Of a DNA stretch of 43,994 nucleotides, positions 1 through 9,779 are shown in pieces (positions within the stretch are counted from its first letter, which is position 1; each line of letters opens with the position of its first letter). The notes below the pieces were generated by a model. It had not been told where the DNA came from. It worked only from the letters and a program-made list of their open reading frames with translations, and made no database searches. This stretch comes from Bifidobacterium breve (GTDB taxonomy: Bacteria > Acidobacteriota > Vicinamibacteria > Vicinamibacterales > CAVVIG01). The DNA lies in assembly GCA_943328785.2 (NCBI GenBank), contig CALQBJ020000003.1, positions 1 to 43,994 on the forward strand. Reading direction: 5' to 3'. The translations under genes were made by a program, and so were the position numbers.

Positions 1-480
1 GCGACAGTGGCCGTACTGCCGGAGGCCGAGGAGGTCGACGTCCAGATCCTCGACAAGGACCTCCGCATCGACACGTTCTGCTCGAGTGGGCCGGGTGGCC
101 AGAGCGTCAACACCACCTACTCGGCGGTCCGCATCACCCACCTGCCAACGAACACGGTCGTCTCGCAGCAGGACGAGAAGTCGCAGGTCAAGAACAAGGC
201 AAAGGCGATGAAGGTGCTGCGCGCCCGTCTCTACGAGATGGAGCTGCGCAAGCAGCAGGAAGCCATCGCCAAGGATCGCAAGAGTCAGGTGGGCACGGGC
301 GAGCGCTCCGAGAAGATCCGGACCTACAACTTCCCGCAGAGCCGCATCACCGACCACCGGATCAACTTCACGACGCACCAGCTCGTGAACGTCCTGAACG
401 GCGACCTCGCGGAACTGCTCGACGAGGTCATCACGCATTACCAGTCGGAGAAGCTCAAGGACGCCACGGGAGTCTCGTAA
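1..480 (+). CDS. prfA: Peptide chain release factor 1, C-terminal part (truncated by window start)
   Basis: [21 protein letters not shown] contains the GGQ peptidyl-hydrolysis motif in RF1 context; followed by prmC. Confidence 0.93.
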   Translation, partial: ATVAVLPEAEEVDVQILDKDLRIDTFCSSGPGGQSVNTTYSAVRITHLPTNTVVSQQDEKSQVKNKAKAMKVLRARLYEMELRKQQEAIAKDRKSQVGTGERSEKIRTYNFPQSRITDHRINFTTHQLVNVLNGDLAELLDEVITHYQSEKLKDATGVS

Positions 481-514
481 CACGTCCCCTGGTGCGGCGT
501 CGCAGATCAGGCCG

Positions 515-1381
515 ATGCCCACAGAAATCCACGCCCTCATCGCCGACGCGCGGCGTCGCTTCCGGGCCGCCGGTATCGAGCCTGGCGAGGCGGCGCTCGA
601 CGCACGCCTTCTCGCCCAGCGTCTTCTCGGGTGGGATGCCGCACGCCTGATGACCCACGGCGATGAAGCCGCGCCTGCCGACTTCGCGCGCGACTACGAA
701 GGACTGGTGGCGCGCCGCGCGTTCCGCGAGCCGCTGGCCTACATCACCGGCTCACGCGAGTTCTGGAACCTCGACATCGAGGTGACACCAGCCGTGCTGA
801 TTCCGCGCCAGGAAACCGAACTGCTCATCGAGATCGCGCTCGAGCACTTCGACCATGCGCAGCCTCTGCGGATTCTCGACGTATGCACGGGCAGCGGCTG
901 CCTGGCTGTCGGCCTCGGCCGCGAATTCCCGAAGGCCGCGCTCGTCGCGAGCGACATCTCGCAGGACGCACTCGACGTCGCCAGGCGCAACCTGACCCGC
1001 TACGGCGTCTCGGCCCGCACGCAGTGCCTGCGGACCGATCTGCTCGACGGCATCGACGGCCCGTTCGACCTGATTGTGTCGAACCCTCCATACGTGCCGA
1101 CGGAGGACGCCTCTGGGCTGCAACCGGAAGTGCGCGACTACGAACCGCCGGCGGCGCTGTTCGCGGGTGAGGACGGGCTCCATATCGTCAGGCGCCTGGT
1201 GGTGCAGGCCGCCGCCGCACTGGCGCGCGACGGCATCTTCGTCTTCGAGTTCGGAGCCGGGCAGGACAAGGCGGTCGCGGCGCTCGTCGAGGCGGTGCCG
1301 TCGCTGACACTGCTCGACGTCAAGCACGACCTGCAGGACATCCCACGCGCAGCGGTCGCCCGGAAGACCAGCCGCAGCTGA
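515..1381 (+). CDS. prmC: Peptide chain release factor N5-glutamine methyltransferase
   Basis: SAM motif LDVCTGSGCLAVGL and NPPY motif (SNPPYVPT); directly downstream of prfA. Confidence 0.95.
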   Translation: MPTEIHALIADARRRFRAAGIEPGEAALDARLLAQRLLGWDAARLMTHGDEAAPADFARDYEGLVARRAFREPLAYITGSREFWNLDIEVTPAVLIPRQETELLIEIALEHFDHAQPLRILDVCTGSGCLAVGLGREFPKAALVASDISQDALDVARRNLTRYGVSARTQCLRTDLLDGIDGPFDLIVSNPPYVPTEDASGLQPEVRDYEPPAALFAGEDGLHIVRRLVVQAAAALARDGIFVFEFGAGQDKAVAALVEAVPSLTLLDVKHDLQDIPRAAVARKTSRS

Positions 1382-1411
1382 CCATGGCCATGCTGCCGCG
1401 CCGGCCGTGCA

Positions 1412-1753
1412 TCAGCCCGGAGGCCAGGCCAGGCTGCGCCCGCCGATCAGGTGCAGGTGCATGTGGAACACGGTCTGTCCGGCGTCGTGGTTGGTGTTGA
1501 ACACCGTGCGATAGCCCGCCCCATCGATGCCCCGCTCCTTCGCAATCGCCGCCGCCCGTCGCACCAGTTCACCGACGATGGCGTCGTGGCCGGCCTCGAG
1601 GTCGTTCAGGGTGGCGACGTGCTGCTTCGGAATGACGAGCACGTGGGTGGACGCCTGCGGATTGATGTCGTTGAAGGCCAGCACCCGCTCGTCTTCGTAG
1701 ACGATCGACGCAGGGATCTCGCGGTTGATGATCTTGCAGAACAGGCAGGACAT
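1412..1753 (-). CDS. HIT family (histidine triad) nucleotide-binding protein
   Basis: MSCLFCKIINREIPASIVYEDE... and HMHLHLIGG histidine triad. Confidence 0.95.
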   Translation of the reverse strand: MSCLFCKIINREIPASIVYEDERVLAFNDINPQASTHVLVIPKQHVATLNDLEAGHDAIVGELVRRAAAIAKERGIDGAGYRTVFNTNHDAGQTVFHMHLHLIGGRSLAWPPG

Positions 1754-1762
1754 GCCGACAGT

Positions 1763-2467
1763 CTAGAGCAGGCCGGTCAGTTCGTGCAGCGAGCGCATGG
1801 TCGGCACACCGAGTCCGGCCAGTTCCGCCTCACGCGGGTGGGCGCGCTCGCTCCGGTGCAGCAACGCCGCCCGCATGCCGAGACGAAGCGCCCCCTCGAT
1901 ATCGTGCGGCACGCTGTCGCCTACCATCATGGCCTCCGGCGGCGGCACATCCATCAACTCGAGCGCCGCCCTGAAGATACTGGGGTGCGGCTTCAGCATG
2001 CCGTGCTCGGAGGACGACACGGTGGCGGAGATGAGCCCCTCCAGTTCGAAGTGGGTCTGGAACGAGGCCAGGCATCGGTGCGAATTCGAGACCAGGCCGA
2101 TGCGCACGCCCGCCGCGGTCAGGGTCTTCAGCACCGCCGGCACATCGTCGTAGAGCTCGAAGTGCCGACAGGCGGCCCACTCGCGGTAGATTTCGCGCGC
2201 GCAGGCGTCGAGCGCATCGACGTTGCCACTGGCGCCCATCTGCTCGAGGATGTGTCGCGTGTAGCCGATGTGGATCTCGTCCTCGTAGACCGTGTCTTCA
2301 GGCAGGTCGAGCAACTGTGCGGCGCTCGCCACAGCGGTGTCGAACCGCGCCGCGTCCACGGTGATGCCGTGACGCGCGCTGAACGCCTGGTAGCCAGGTG
2401 CCTGGAACGTCGGCCCCGGGTAGATGAGCGTGAAGTCGACGTCGAAGAGGACGGCCCTGGTCACCAC
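1763..2467 (-). CDS. HAD superfamily hydrolase
   Basis: DxDxT motif (LFDVDFTLIYPG), VSNSH, KPHPSIF and MVGDSVPHDIEGA motifs. Confidence 0.88.
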   Translation of the reverse strand: MVTRAVLFDVDFTLIYPGPTFQAPGYQAFSARHGITVDAARFDTAVASAAQLLDLPEDTVYEDEIHIGYTRHILEQMGASGNVDALDACAREIYREWAACRHFELYDDVPAVLKTLTAAGVRIGLVSNSHRCLASFQTHFELEGLISATVSSSEHGMLKPHPSIFRAALELMDVPPPEAMMVGDSVPHDIEGALRLGMRAALLHRSERAHPREAELAGLGVPTMRSLHELTGLL

Positions 2468-3532
2468 TGGTAGGGACCGGCCACGACCACCGTGGCGTGC
2501 GCCGGGTCGAGCGCCGCGGCGGCGGCGTTCACGTCGTCGATGGTGACCATCATGAGCAGTGTAAGCAGGCGTTGATCGTAGTCGAGTCCGAGCCCGCAGA
2601 ACTCGGCGTTCTGCAGGAACCCCGCGATGCCGGCGTTGGTGTCGAGCATGCGCGGCATCGAGCCGGAGTTGTACTGGCGCGACTCGGCGATCTCACGGCC
2701 AGTGACACCCATGCGTCGCAGCGACTGCAGTTCGTCGTCGATCGACGCGGTCGCCCGCTCGACATTGGCGGCGGCAACGCCGGCCCGCACCATGAAGGGC
2801 CGGGCAATGGTCGACGCATCGAACGAGCTCCAGGCGGAGTAGGCCATCCCCGGTTGCTCCCGGATGCTGTCGCCGAGGCGGGCGCCGAGCGCGTACTGGC
2901 CAAGCACGTTGTTCATCAGCATGAACGCGAAGTAGGAGCGGTCCGACCTGGCGATGGACGGGAAGCCGTAGGCAATTTCAGCCTGCGACTTGTTCATCAT
3001 TGGCACCGTGACGAGCCGGCGGCGCGACCGATGCGGCGGTGCCGGTGGTCGGCCGGCCGTACGGGTGCGTGTCGCCGTAGAGCGCAGCCATCAACGCATC
3101 CACGCTGCGCACAGCGGGATTGTCGGCGTCCTGTTGCAGGCTCGTCAGCACCTGCACCTTGCGCGTCACGAGGTCGGTCTCCGGCACCACGGGGTGCCTG
3201 ACGATGTCGGCGAGCAGCGCGAAGATGTCTTCGACGTCTTCGCTAAGGCAGGTGGATGTCAGCGAGAGCAACTGCCGGGTCACCGACAGGCTCAACGACG
3301 CACCGCGGTTCTCGAGCGCGTCGGCGACCTCGGTGCTGGACTTGCCGGTGGTGCCCCGGTCGAGCACGCGCGACAACAGGACGCTGGCGCCAGCGGCATC
3401 GCCGGGGTCGACGATGGCGCCGGCGCGGAGCGCCAGGTTGATCGCCACGGCTGGCGTCTTGCGGGTCTGCTTCGCGGTGACCACCAACCCGTTCGACACT
3501 ACGGCGCGCGTCGGGTTCAGGCGCGCGCTCAT
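2461..3532 (-). pseudogene. M16 family peptidase (non-catalytic-type subunit), disrupted by an out-of-frame internal deletion
   Basis: Two overlapping frames: 3532-2978 (MSARLNPTRAVVSNGLVV...THPYGRPTTGTAASVA) and 3006-2461 (MPMMNKSQAEIAYGFPS...GQYALGARLGDSIREQPGMAY...). Both are M16 segments, but the stretch normally between them is missing. Confidence 0.82.
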
Positions 3533-4630
3533 CGCTGCGCCTCGACGGTGCCGGTTGCGGCGACCGGACGGCTACCCACCGCCAAGTGCTCGAAGAAGCC
3601 GGGCTGATGGGCGACGTTGGTGACGCTGTCGGCATCGAACACCACCTGCGCGTGCAGTTGCCGCTTCACCCTGGCCAGTTCTTCCTCGGTGATTCCTTGT
3701 GACGCGAGCCCGCGTTCGCCCCCCCCCTGGTAGAGGCGCGCCACGCGCTGCGGCGGAGGCACCTGGAGCGCCGTCCACAGGTTGGCGCCCTTGGCGCCCG
3801 TCAGGACCGCATCGAGGAGCAGGGCCGGCACCAACGTCGGGTCGGCGACCGCAGGCGCATGGAAGCCGGCGCGGAAGTAGGCAGTCGTGCCTTCCTTCCG
3901 GATGACCAGCCGGCGCTCGCCCATCTGCTCGGGCTCACGCATCCGGCGCCGAATCAGCGGCCCGCCGGCCGCGAAGCCGCCGAAGTGCTCGCGAACCCGG
4001 GCCATCGCCTCTTCAGGATCGACGTCGCCGACGATGACGAGGGTGGCGTTGTCGGGTGCGTAGTAGCGGCGGTAGTAACCGTTACAGGTCGTCGCGGGTC
4101 ATCGTTTCGAGGTCGGCCAGCCACCCGATCGTCGGATGCCGGTATGGATGGGCCTTGAACGCCGTCGCGACGACTTCCTGGTCCAGCAGGCTGTCGGGGT
4201 CGTTTTCGCCCCCTTTCAGCTCGGGAATGATGACCGTTCGCTCCGATTCGCAGTCGTCCTGGTCGTACAGGCACCGTCCCATCCGCTCCGCCTCGATGAA
4301 CAGCATGCGATCGAGCGCATCGCGCGAGGCTGTTTCGAGGTAGGTGGTCTGGTCGAGCCAGGTCTACCCGTTCCACGGCCCGCCGAACTGCTCGATGATC
4401 CCCTTCACCTGGTCGCGTGGGATGTTGGTGGTGCCCTTGAAGTTCATGTGCTGCACCCAGTGCGACACACCGGTGAGGCCCGGCAGTTCGTCACGCGAGC
4501 CGACCTTGTACCAGCACCACACCGACACGAGCGGCGCGGTGTGCTCTTCGAGCAGCAGCACCTTCAACCCGTTCTCGAGTAGTTCGGTCCTCAGGGGAGC
4601 CGTCCATCCAGCTTCTGAAGAGTTGGCCAT
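3529..4630 (-). pseudogene. M16 family zinc peptidase, disrupted (nonsense codon, frameshift, probable internal deletions)
   Basis: Fragments 4630-4364 (MANSSEAGWTAPLRTELLENGLKVLLLEEHTAPLVSVWCWYKVGSRDELPGLTGVSHWVQHMNFKGT...), 4306-4082 and 4005-3529 are consecutive pieces of one M16 peptidase separated by an in-frame TAG at 4364-4366 and a frameshift near 4085. Confidence 0.85.
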
Positions 4631-4658
4631 CCATTCATTATAAAATCTGGGGATACCC

Positions 4659-7496
4659 ATGCCTGAATGGAAAGACACCGTCAATCTGCCGCGGACCGAC
4701 TTCCCGATGAAGGCGAACCTGCCGACGAGCGAACCGGACACGCTCGCTCGCTGGGCCGCCATGGACCTCTACGGGAAGATTCGTGAGCACCGCCGCGGCG
4801 CGCCGAAATTCATCCTGCACGACGGTCCGCCGTACACGAGCGGCAACATTCACATCGGGACAGCGCTCAACAAGATCCTGAAGGACTTCGTGGTGAAGTC
4901 GCGCTCGATGGAAGGGTTCGATGCCCCGTTCGTCGTCGGCTACGACTGCCACGGACTGCCAATCGAGCTGAAGGTCGATCGCGAACTTGGACCGAAGAAG
5001 CGCGAGATGTCGACCGCCGACTTCTGCCGCGCCTGCCGTGCCTTCGCGGAGCGCTTCATCGGCACGATGACGGCGCAATTCCAGCGTCTCGGTGTGCTCG
5101 GCACCTGGGACGACCCGTATGTGACGATGGACTTCCGCTACCAGGCGGCCATCGCGCGCGCCTTCGGCCAATTCGTCGGACACGGGTTGGTCTACAAGGG
5201 CAAGAAGCCGGTGCACTGGTGCATCCACTGCCGCACCGCGCTGGCCGAAGCCGAGGTCGAATACGAGGATCACACCTCGCCATCGATCTACGTCGAGTTC
5301 CCGCTGCCGGCGGAACACGCGGGTGAACTGGTCGAGCGAGTGCCCGAACTCGCCGGGCGCCAGGTGTCGGTCCTCATCTGGACGACGACGCCCTGGACGA
5401 TTCCATCGAACCTGGCGGTGGCCTTCCACCCCGAACTCGACTACGTCGCCTACGAAGTGAACGGCCGCTCGGTGATCGTCGCCGAAGGACTGGCCGCGAC
5501 GGTTGCGGCGGAGTCGGGCGTGGCGCTCGACACGCCGGTGGCCCGGATGAAAGGTGAGGTGTTCGATCGCATTCGCTTCCGCCACCCGCTGTACGAACGC
5601 GACTCGCTCGGGGTGCTCGCCGACTACGTCACGCTGGACGCTGGCACCGGCGTGGTCCACACGGCTCCTGGTCACGGCGCGGACGACTTCCGCACCGGCC
5701 AGAAGTACGGCCTCGAGGTCTACGCCCCGGTGGGTCCGGCTGGACACTTCCTCGACACGGTCGAACTCTTCGGCGGCATGCGGGTGTTCGATGCGAACCC
5801 GAACGTGGAAGAGGCACTGAAGGAGCGCGGCCGGCTCTGGCATCGCAAGTCGTTTGCGCACGCCTATCCGCACTGCTGGCGCTGCCACAACCCGGTGATC
5901 TTCCTCGCCACGGCGCAGTGGTTCATCGGTATGGACGACGCGAAGCTGAAGCGCGGCGACGACGTCGCCACGCTGCGGCAGGCGGCGCTCGACACCGTGG
6001 ACAACAAGGTGAAGTGGATTCCCGGCTGGGGTCACGACCGCATCTACAACATGCTCGCGAACCGGCCCGACTGGTGCGTGTCTCGCCAGCGCGCCTGGGG
6101 TGTGCCGATTCCCGCCCTGGATTGCACAAAGTGCGGCGAAGCGGTCATCTCGCAGGCGATCGTGGAGAGGGCCGCCGGTGTGTTCGAGCAGTACGGCGCC
6201 GACGCGTGGTACGAACGCCCGACTGAGGAGTTCGTCCCCGAGGGGCTGAGCTGCCCGGCGTGCGGCCACACCGGCTTCGCTCGCGAGATGAACATCCTCG
6301 ACGTGTGGTTCGATTCCGGGTCGAGCCATGAAGCGGTGCTGTCGGTTCGGCCGGAGCTGACCTGGCCGGCCGACATCTACCTCGAAGGCAGCGACCAGCA
6401 CCGTGGCTGGTTCCAGAGCTCGCTACTTGTCGGGCTGGGCACGCGTGGTCGTGCGCCGTTCGGCGAGGTGTTGACGCACGGCTTCATCGTGGCCGAAGAC
6501 GGCCGCAAGATGTCGAAGTCGCTCGGCAACTCGGTCGAGCCGCAGGACATCATCAAGCAGAGCGGCGCCGACATCCTGCGTCTCTGGGTGTCGATGAGCG
6601 ACTACACCCAGGAGATCCGGATCGGCAAGGAAGTGCTGGCCCGCGCGGTCGAGGCCTACCGGAAGATCCGGAACACCCTCCGCTACCTCGTGGCGAACCT
6701 GTACGACTTCAACCCTGACGTCGACCTCGTGGAGACGTCGTCGATGGAGGAAGTGGACCGCTACATCCTGGCGCGTTACGCAGAAGTGGCGTTAAAGAGC
6801 CGCAAGGCGTACAGCAACTACGAGTACGGCACGCTCTTCCAGGCAGTGAATGCCTTCGTCACGGTCGACCTGAGCGCGTTCTACGCCGACGTGTCGAAGG
6901 ATCGGCTCTACACGTTCCATGCGAAGTCGCCCGAGCGTCGCTCCGCGCAGACGGCGCTGTACCTGATGGCCGATGGGCTCGGCCGCCTGCTGGCACCGAT
7001 CCTGTCGTTCACGGCCGACGAACTGTGGCGCTACCTGCCGTCACGGCACCTGGAGTCGGTGCACCTCGCCCTGTTCCCCGAGCTCGCGGAACTCGAGTCG
7101 ATGGTCGACACCGACCTGTTGCAGCGGTGGCAGCAGTTGGCCACGCTGCGCGAACGCGTGCTGGCTGACATCGAGCCGCTCCGCAAGGACAAACAGATCG
7201 GCAGTTCGCTACAGGCGCGCGTCGTGCTGACGGCGAACGAGAAGGAGTTGGCATTCCTCGAGAGCTACGCCGCGCAGTTGCCGATGCTGTTCATCGTGTC
7301 TGAAGTGGTGCTGCGTCCGGCACCAGCCGATGCCGAAGCCCGCACCGAGCCTGGCCCGGCCATCACCATCGAACGGGCGGGCGGCCTGAAGTGCGAGCGC
7401 TGCTGGCGCTATGTGCCGGCGCTCTCGAGCGAACCGGCGACCGAAGGCATCTGCGCGCGGTGCCAGGTCGCCGTATCTGGCACGCTCAATGGCTGA
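4659..7496 (+). CDS. ileS: Isoleucyl-tRNA synthetase
   Basis: NIHIGTALNKILKDF (HIGH-like), GRKMSKSLGN (KMSKS), C-terminal zinc motif CERCWRYVPALSS...CARC. Confidence 0.97.
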   Translation: MPEWKDTVNLPRTDFPMKANLPTSEPDTLARWAAMDLYGKIREHRRGAPKFILHDGPPYTSGNIHIGTALNKILKDFVVKSRSMEGFDAPFVVGYDCHGLPIELKVDRELGPKKREMSTADFCRACRAFAERFIGTMTAQFQRLGVLGTWDDPYVTMDFRYQAAIARAFGQFVGHGLVYKGKKPVHWCIHCRTALAEAEVEYEDHTSPSIYVEFPLPAEHAGELVERVPELAGRQVSVLIWTTTPWTIPSNLAVAFHPELDYVAYEVNGRSVIVAEGLAATVAAESGVALDTPVARMKGEVFDRIRFRHPLYERDSLGVLADYVTLDAGTGVVHTAPGHGADDFRTGQKYGLEVYAPVGPAGHFLDTVELFGGMRVFDANPNVEEALKERGRLWHRKSFAHAYPHCWRCHNPVIFLATAQWFIGMDDAKLKRGDDVATLRQAALDTVDNKVKWIPGWGHDRIYNMLANRPDWCVSRQRAWGVPIPALDCTKCGEAVISQAIVERAAGVFEQYGADAWYERPTEEFVPEGLSCPACGHTGFAREMNILDVWFDSGSSHEAVLSVRPELTWPADIYLEGSDQHRGWFQSSLLVGLGTRGRAPFGEVLTHGFIVAEDGRKMSKSLGNSVEPQDIIKQSGADILRLWVSMSDYTQEIRIGKEVLARAVEAYRKIRNTLRYLVANLYDFNPDVDLVETSSMEEVDRYILARYAEVALKSRKAYSNYEYGTLFQAVNAFVTVDLSAFYADVSKDRLYTFHAKSPERRSAQTALYLMADGLGRLLAPILSFTADELWRYLPSRHLESVHLALFPELAELESMVDTDLLQRWQQLATLRERVLADIEPLRKDKQIGSSLQARVVLTANEKELAFLESYAAQLPMLFIVSEVVLRPAPADAEARTEPGPAITIERAGGLKCERCWRYVPALSSEPATEGICARCQVAVSGTLNG

Positions 7497-8010
7497 GACA
7501 GGCGTGGCACAGCCAGGCGCACAGTGGCGGCGCCTGGAGCTTTGGGTGCCGCTGCTCGTCGTGGCGCTCGATCAGCTGACGAAGTGGCTGGTTCGGGTGC
7601 GGGTCCCGCTGCACGACAGCGTGCAGGTGATCCCGAACCTGCTCGACATCACGCACGTCCGCAACACCGGCGCGGCGTTCGGCTTCCTGAACGGCGTCGA
7701 CTTCCCTGGGAAGACACTGTTGATTGCGGTGGTCGCCATCGTGGCGCTCATCGGCGTTGCGCTCTACTCTGGTACCTTGTCGAACCAGCAACTTCTGCCG
7801 CGGCTCGGCATGGCGCTGATTATCGGCGGCGCGGCGGGCAACCTCATCGACCGCATCATCATCGGGTCAGTCGTCGACTTCGTGGACGCCTACTGGGGCA
7901 CATTCCACTTCTGGGCCTTCAACGTGGCCGACTCGGCGATTACAGTCGGCGTAGCACTCATGATCCTCGATATGATCAGGACCGGTTCGCATGCATCCAA
8001 TCCTGCTTGA
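7489..8010 (+). CDS. lspA: Lipoprotein signal peptidase (signal peptidase II)
   Basis: ATG at 7489 overlaps ileS end; VRNTGAAFGFLNG, GGAAGNLIDRI, VVDFVD..FNVADSAI catalytic Asp motifs. Confidence 0.95.
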   Translation: MAETGVAQPGAQWRRLELWVPLLVVALDQLTKWLVRVRVPLHDSVQVIPNLLDITHVRNTGAAFGFLNGVDFPGKTLLIAVVAIVALIGVALYSGTLSNQQLLPRLGMALIIGGAAGNLIDRIIIGSVVDFVDAYWGTFHFWAFNVADSAITVGVALMILDMIRTGSHASNPA

Positions 8011-8791
8011 TCTCGGCCCGGCCACTATCTACACGTACGGCGTCCTGCTGGCAGCCGCCTACCTGCTCGGGCTGAAACTCGCCATGGTGCGTGCGAAGGT
8101 GCGCGGCCTGGATGAGGCGCGGGTGCTCGACCTCGGCATCTACATCATCATCAGCGCGCTGATCGGCGCCAAGTTGCTGCTGGTCATCACCGATTTCCGC
8201 ACGTTCATGACCGACCCGTCGGAGCTCATCACGCTCGCACGGTCGGGCGGTGTGTTCTACGGCGGCCTGATCCTGGCGGTCTCCGTGGCCCTCTGGTACA
8301 TCCGCAAGATCGGGTTACCGCTGTGGACCACCTGCGACGTCTTCGCACCCGGCGTCGCGCTCGGGCACGTGGTTGGGCGCATGGGCTGCTTCTTTGCCGG
8401 CTGCTGCTGGGGACGTGAAACGGACGTACCGTGGGCGATCACGTTCACCGACCCGTATGCCGCGGCGAACGTCGGCACACCGCTGAACGTGCCGCTGCAT
8501 CCAACGCAGCTCTACGAGGCCGGGGCCGAAGGACTGATCCTGCTCCTGCTGCTCTCGACGGAGAAGCAGGGCAGCAAGTACCCGGGACGGACGTTCTGGC
8601 TCTACATGCTGCTCTACGCGGTCTCGCGCTTCATCATCGAGTTCTATCGCAACGACCCTCGTGGCGTGGTCCTGATGTTCTCGACCTCGCAATTCATTTC
8701 GATCGTGCTGGCGCCGCTCGCGCTGGTCATGCTCGTGGTGCTCGCCAGGCGTGGCGCGCCTGCACCAGAACGCGCCCGGAAGGCAGCCTGA
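7991..8791 (+). CDS. lgt: Prolipoprotein diacylglyceryl transferase
   Basis: GGVFYGGLILAV, HVVGRMGCFFAGCCWGRETDVPWAI, HPTQLYEAG; follows lspA. Confidence 0.95.
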   Translation: MHPILLDLGPATIYTYGVLLAAAYLLGLKLAMVRAKVRGLDEARVLDLGIYIIISALIGAKLLLVITDFRTFMTDPSELITLARSGGVFYGGLILAVSVALWYIRKIGLPLWTTCDVFAPGVALGHVVGRMGCFFAGCCWGRETDVPWAITFTDPYAAANVGTPLNVPLHPTQLYEAGAEGLILLLLLSTEKQGSKYPGRTFWLYMLLYAVSRFIIEFYRNDPRGVVLMFSTSQFISIVLAPLALVMLVVLARRGAPAPERARKAA

Positions 8792-9752
8792 TATCGCTCT
8801 CCTGATTCCGATTACCGAGGAGTACGAGGGTCTTCGCTTGGATCACTTCCTCGTCTCCGTCGTCCCCGGCCAGTCGCGTTCGCACCTGCAGAGGCTGATC
8901 GAGGAAGGGCACGTCACGGTCAACGGTCGCCCGGCAAAGGCGAACCTGCGGCTCAAGCTCGGGGTGTCGGTCGACATCGACATTCCCGAACCGAGGGATC
9001 CGATCCCGGTGCCGGAGAACATCGAGCTGCCGATCGTCTACGAGGACGCTGACCTCGTGGTGGTCAACAAGCCGCCGGGCATGGTGGTGCATCCGGCCGC
9101 CGGACACGACTCCGGCACGCTGGTGAATGCGCTCCTGTATCACGTCGACGACCTCAGCGGCATCGGCGGCGAAAAGCGGCCCGGCATCGTGCACCGGCTC
9201 GACCGCGGCACCTCCGGCCTCATGGTGGTGGCCAAGAACGATGCGGCGCACCAGGAGCTCGCACGTCAGTTCCACGACCGTGAGGTCTCGAAGGAGTACC
9301 TCGCGCTGGTCTGGGGTGTCGTCGTCGCTGGCCGACGCATCGAGGATCCGATCGGGCGCGACCCGAACAACCGCCTGAAGATGACGAACCGCGCGCGCCG
9401 CAGCCGCGAAGCCGTGACGCGCATCGTCCGGGTCTTCCAGGTGAACCCGGCGCTGGCGCTGGCGCAGATCGCGATCCACACCGGACGCACGCACCAGATT
9501 CGCGTGCACCTCAGTTCGATCGGTCATCCCATCGTCGGGGACACTCTCTACGGCGGGCTTCGCCGGCGGTTGCCATTCGATATCCGCGCCGTCTTACGGC
9601 TCGATCGCCCGTTCCTGCACGCGGCGAAGCTGGCCTTCAAACATCCTCGCGACGGGCGACGCATGGAGTTCGAGAGCGAGTTACCGCCGGATCTGAAGAG
9701 CGTGCTGGACGACCTGATCGAGAAATCGGGCCAGGAAGTCGAACAGGGCTGA
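8751..9752 (+). CDS. rluD: RluA/RluD family 23S rRNA pseudouridine synthase
   Basis: S4-like N-terminus (SRSHLQRLIEEGHVTVNG), catalytic HRLDRGTSGLMVVAK, TGRTHQIRVHL. Start uncertain because it overlaps lgt. Confidence 0.9.
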   Translation: MARLHQNAPGRQPDIALLIPITEEYEGLRLDHFLVSVVPGQSRSHLQRLIEEGHVTVNGRPAKANLRLKLGVSVDIDIPEPRDPIPVPENIELPIVYEDADLVVVNKPPGMVVHPAAGHDSGTLVNALLYHVDDLSGIGGEKRPGIVHRLDRGTSGLMVVAKNDAAHQELARQFHDREVSKEYLALVWGVVVAGRRIEDPIGRDPNNRLKMTNRARRSREAVTRIVRVFQVNPALALAQIAIHTGRTHQIRVHLSSIGHPIVGDTLYGGLRRRLPFDIRAVLRLDRPFLHAAKLAFKHPRDGRRMEFESELPPDLKSVLDDLIEKSGQEVEQG

Positions 9753-9779
9753 ACGCGCGGCGCGAGCGCGAGGATTCCT

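Noticed and set aside
4837-4866. HIGT instead of HIGH in isoleucyl-tRNA synthetase
   Set aside because: HIGT-type variants are a tolerated class I motif variation; the KMSKS and zinc motifs are intact.
4638-6401. 587-aa antisense ORF inside ileS
   Set aside because: Shadow ORF; ileS is complete with all class I motifs.
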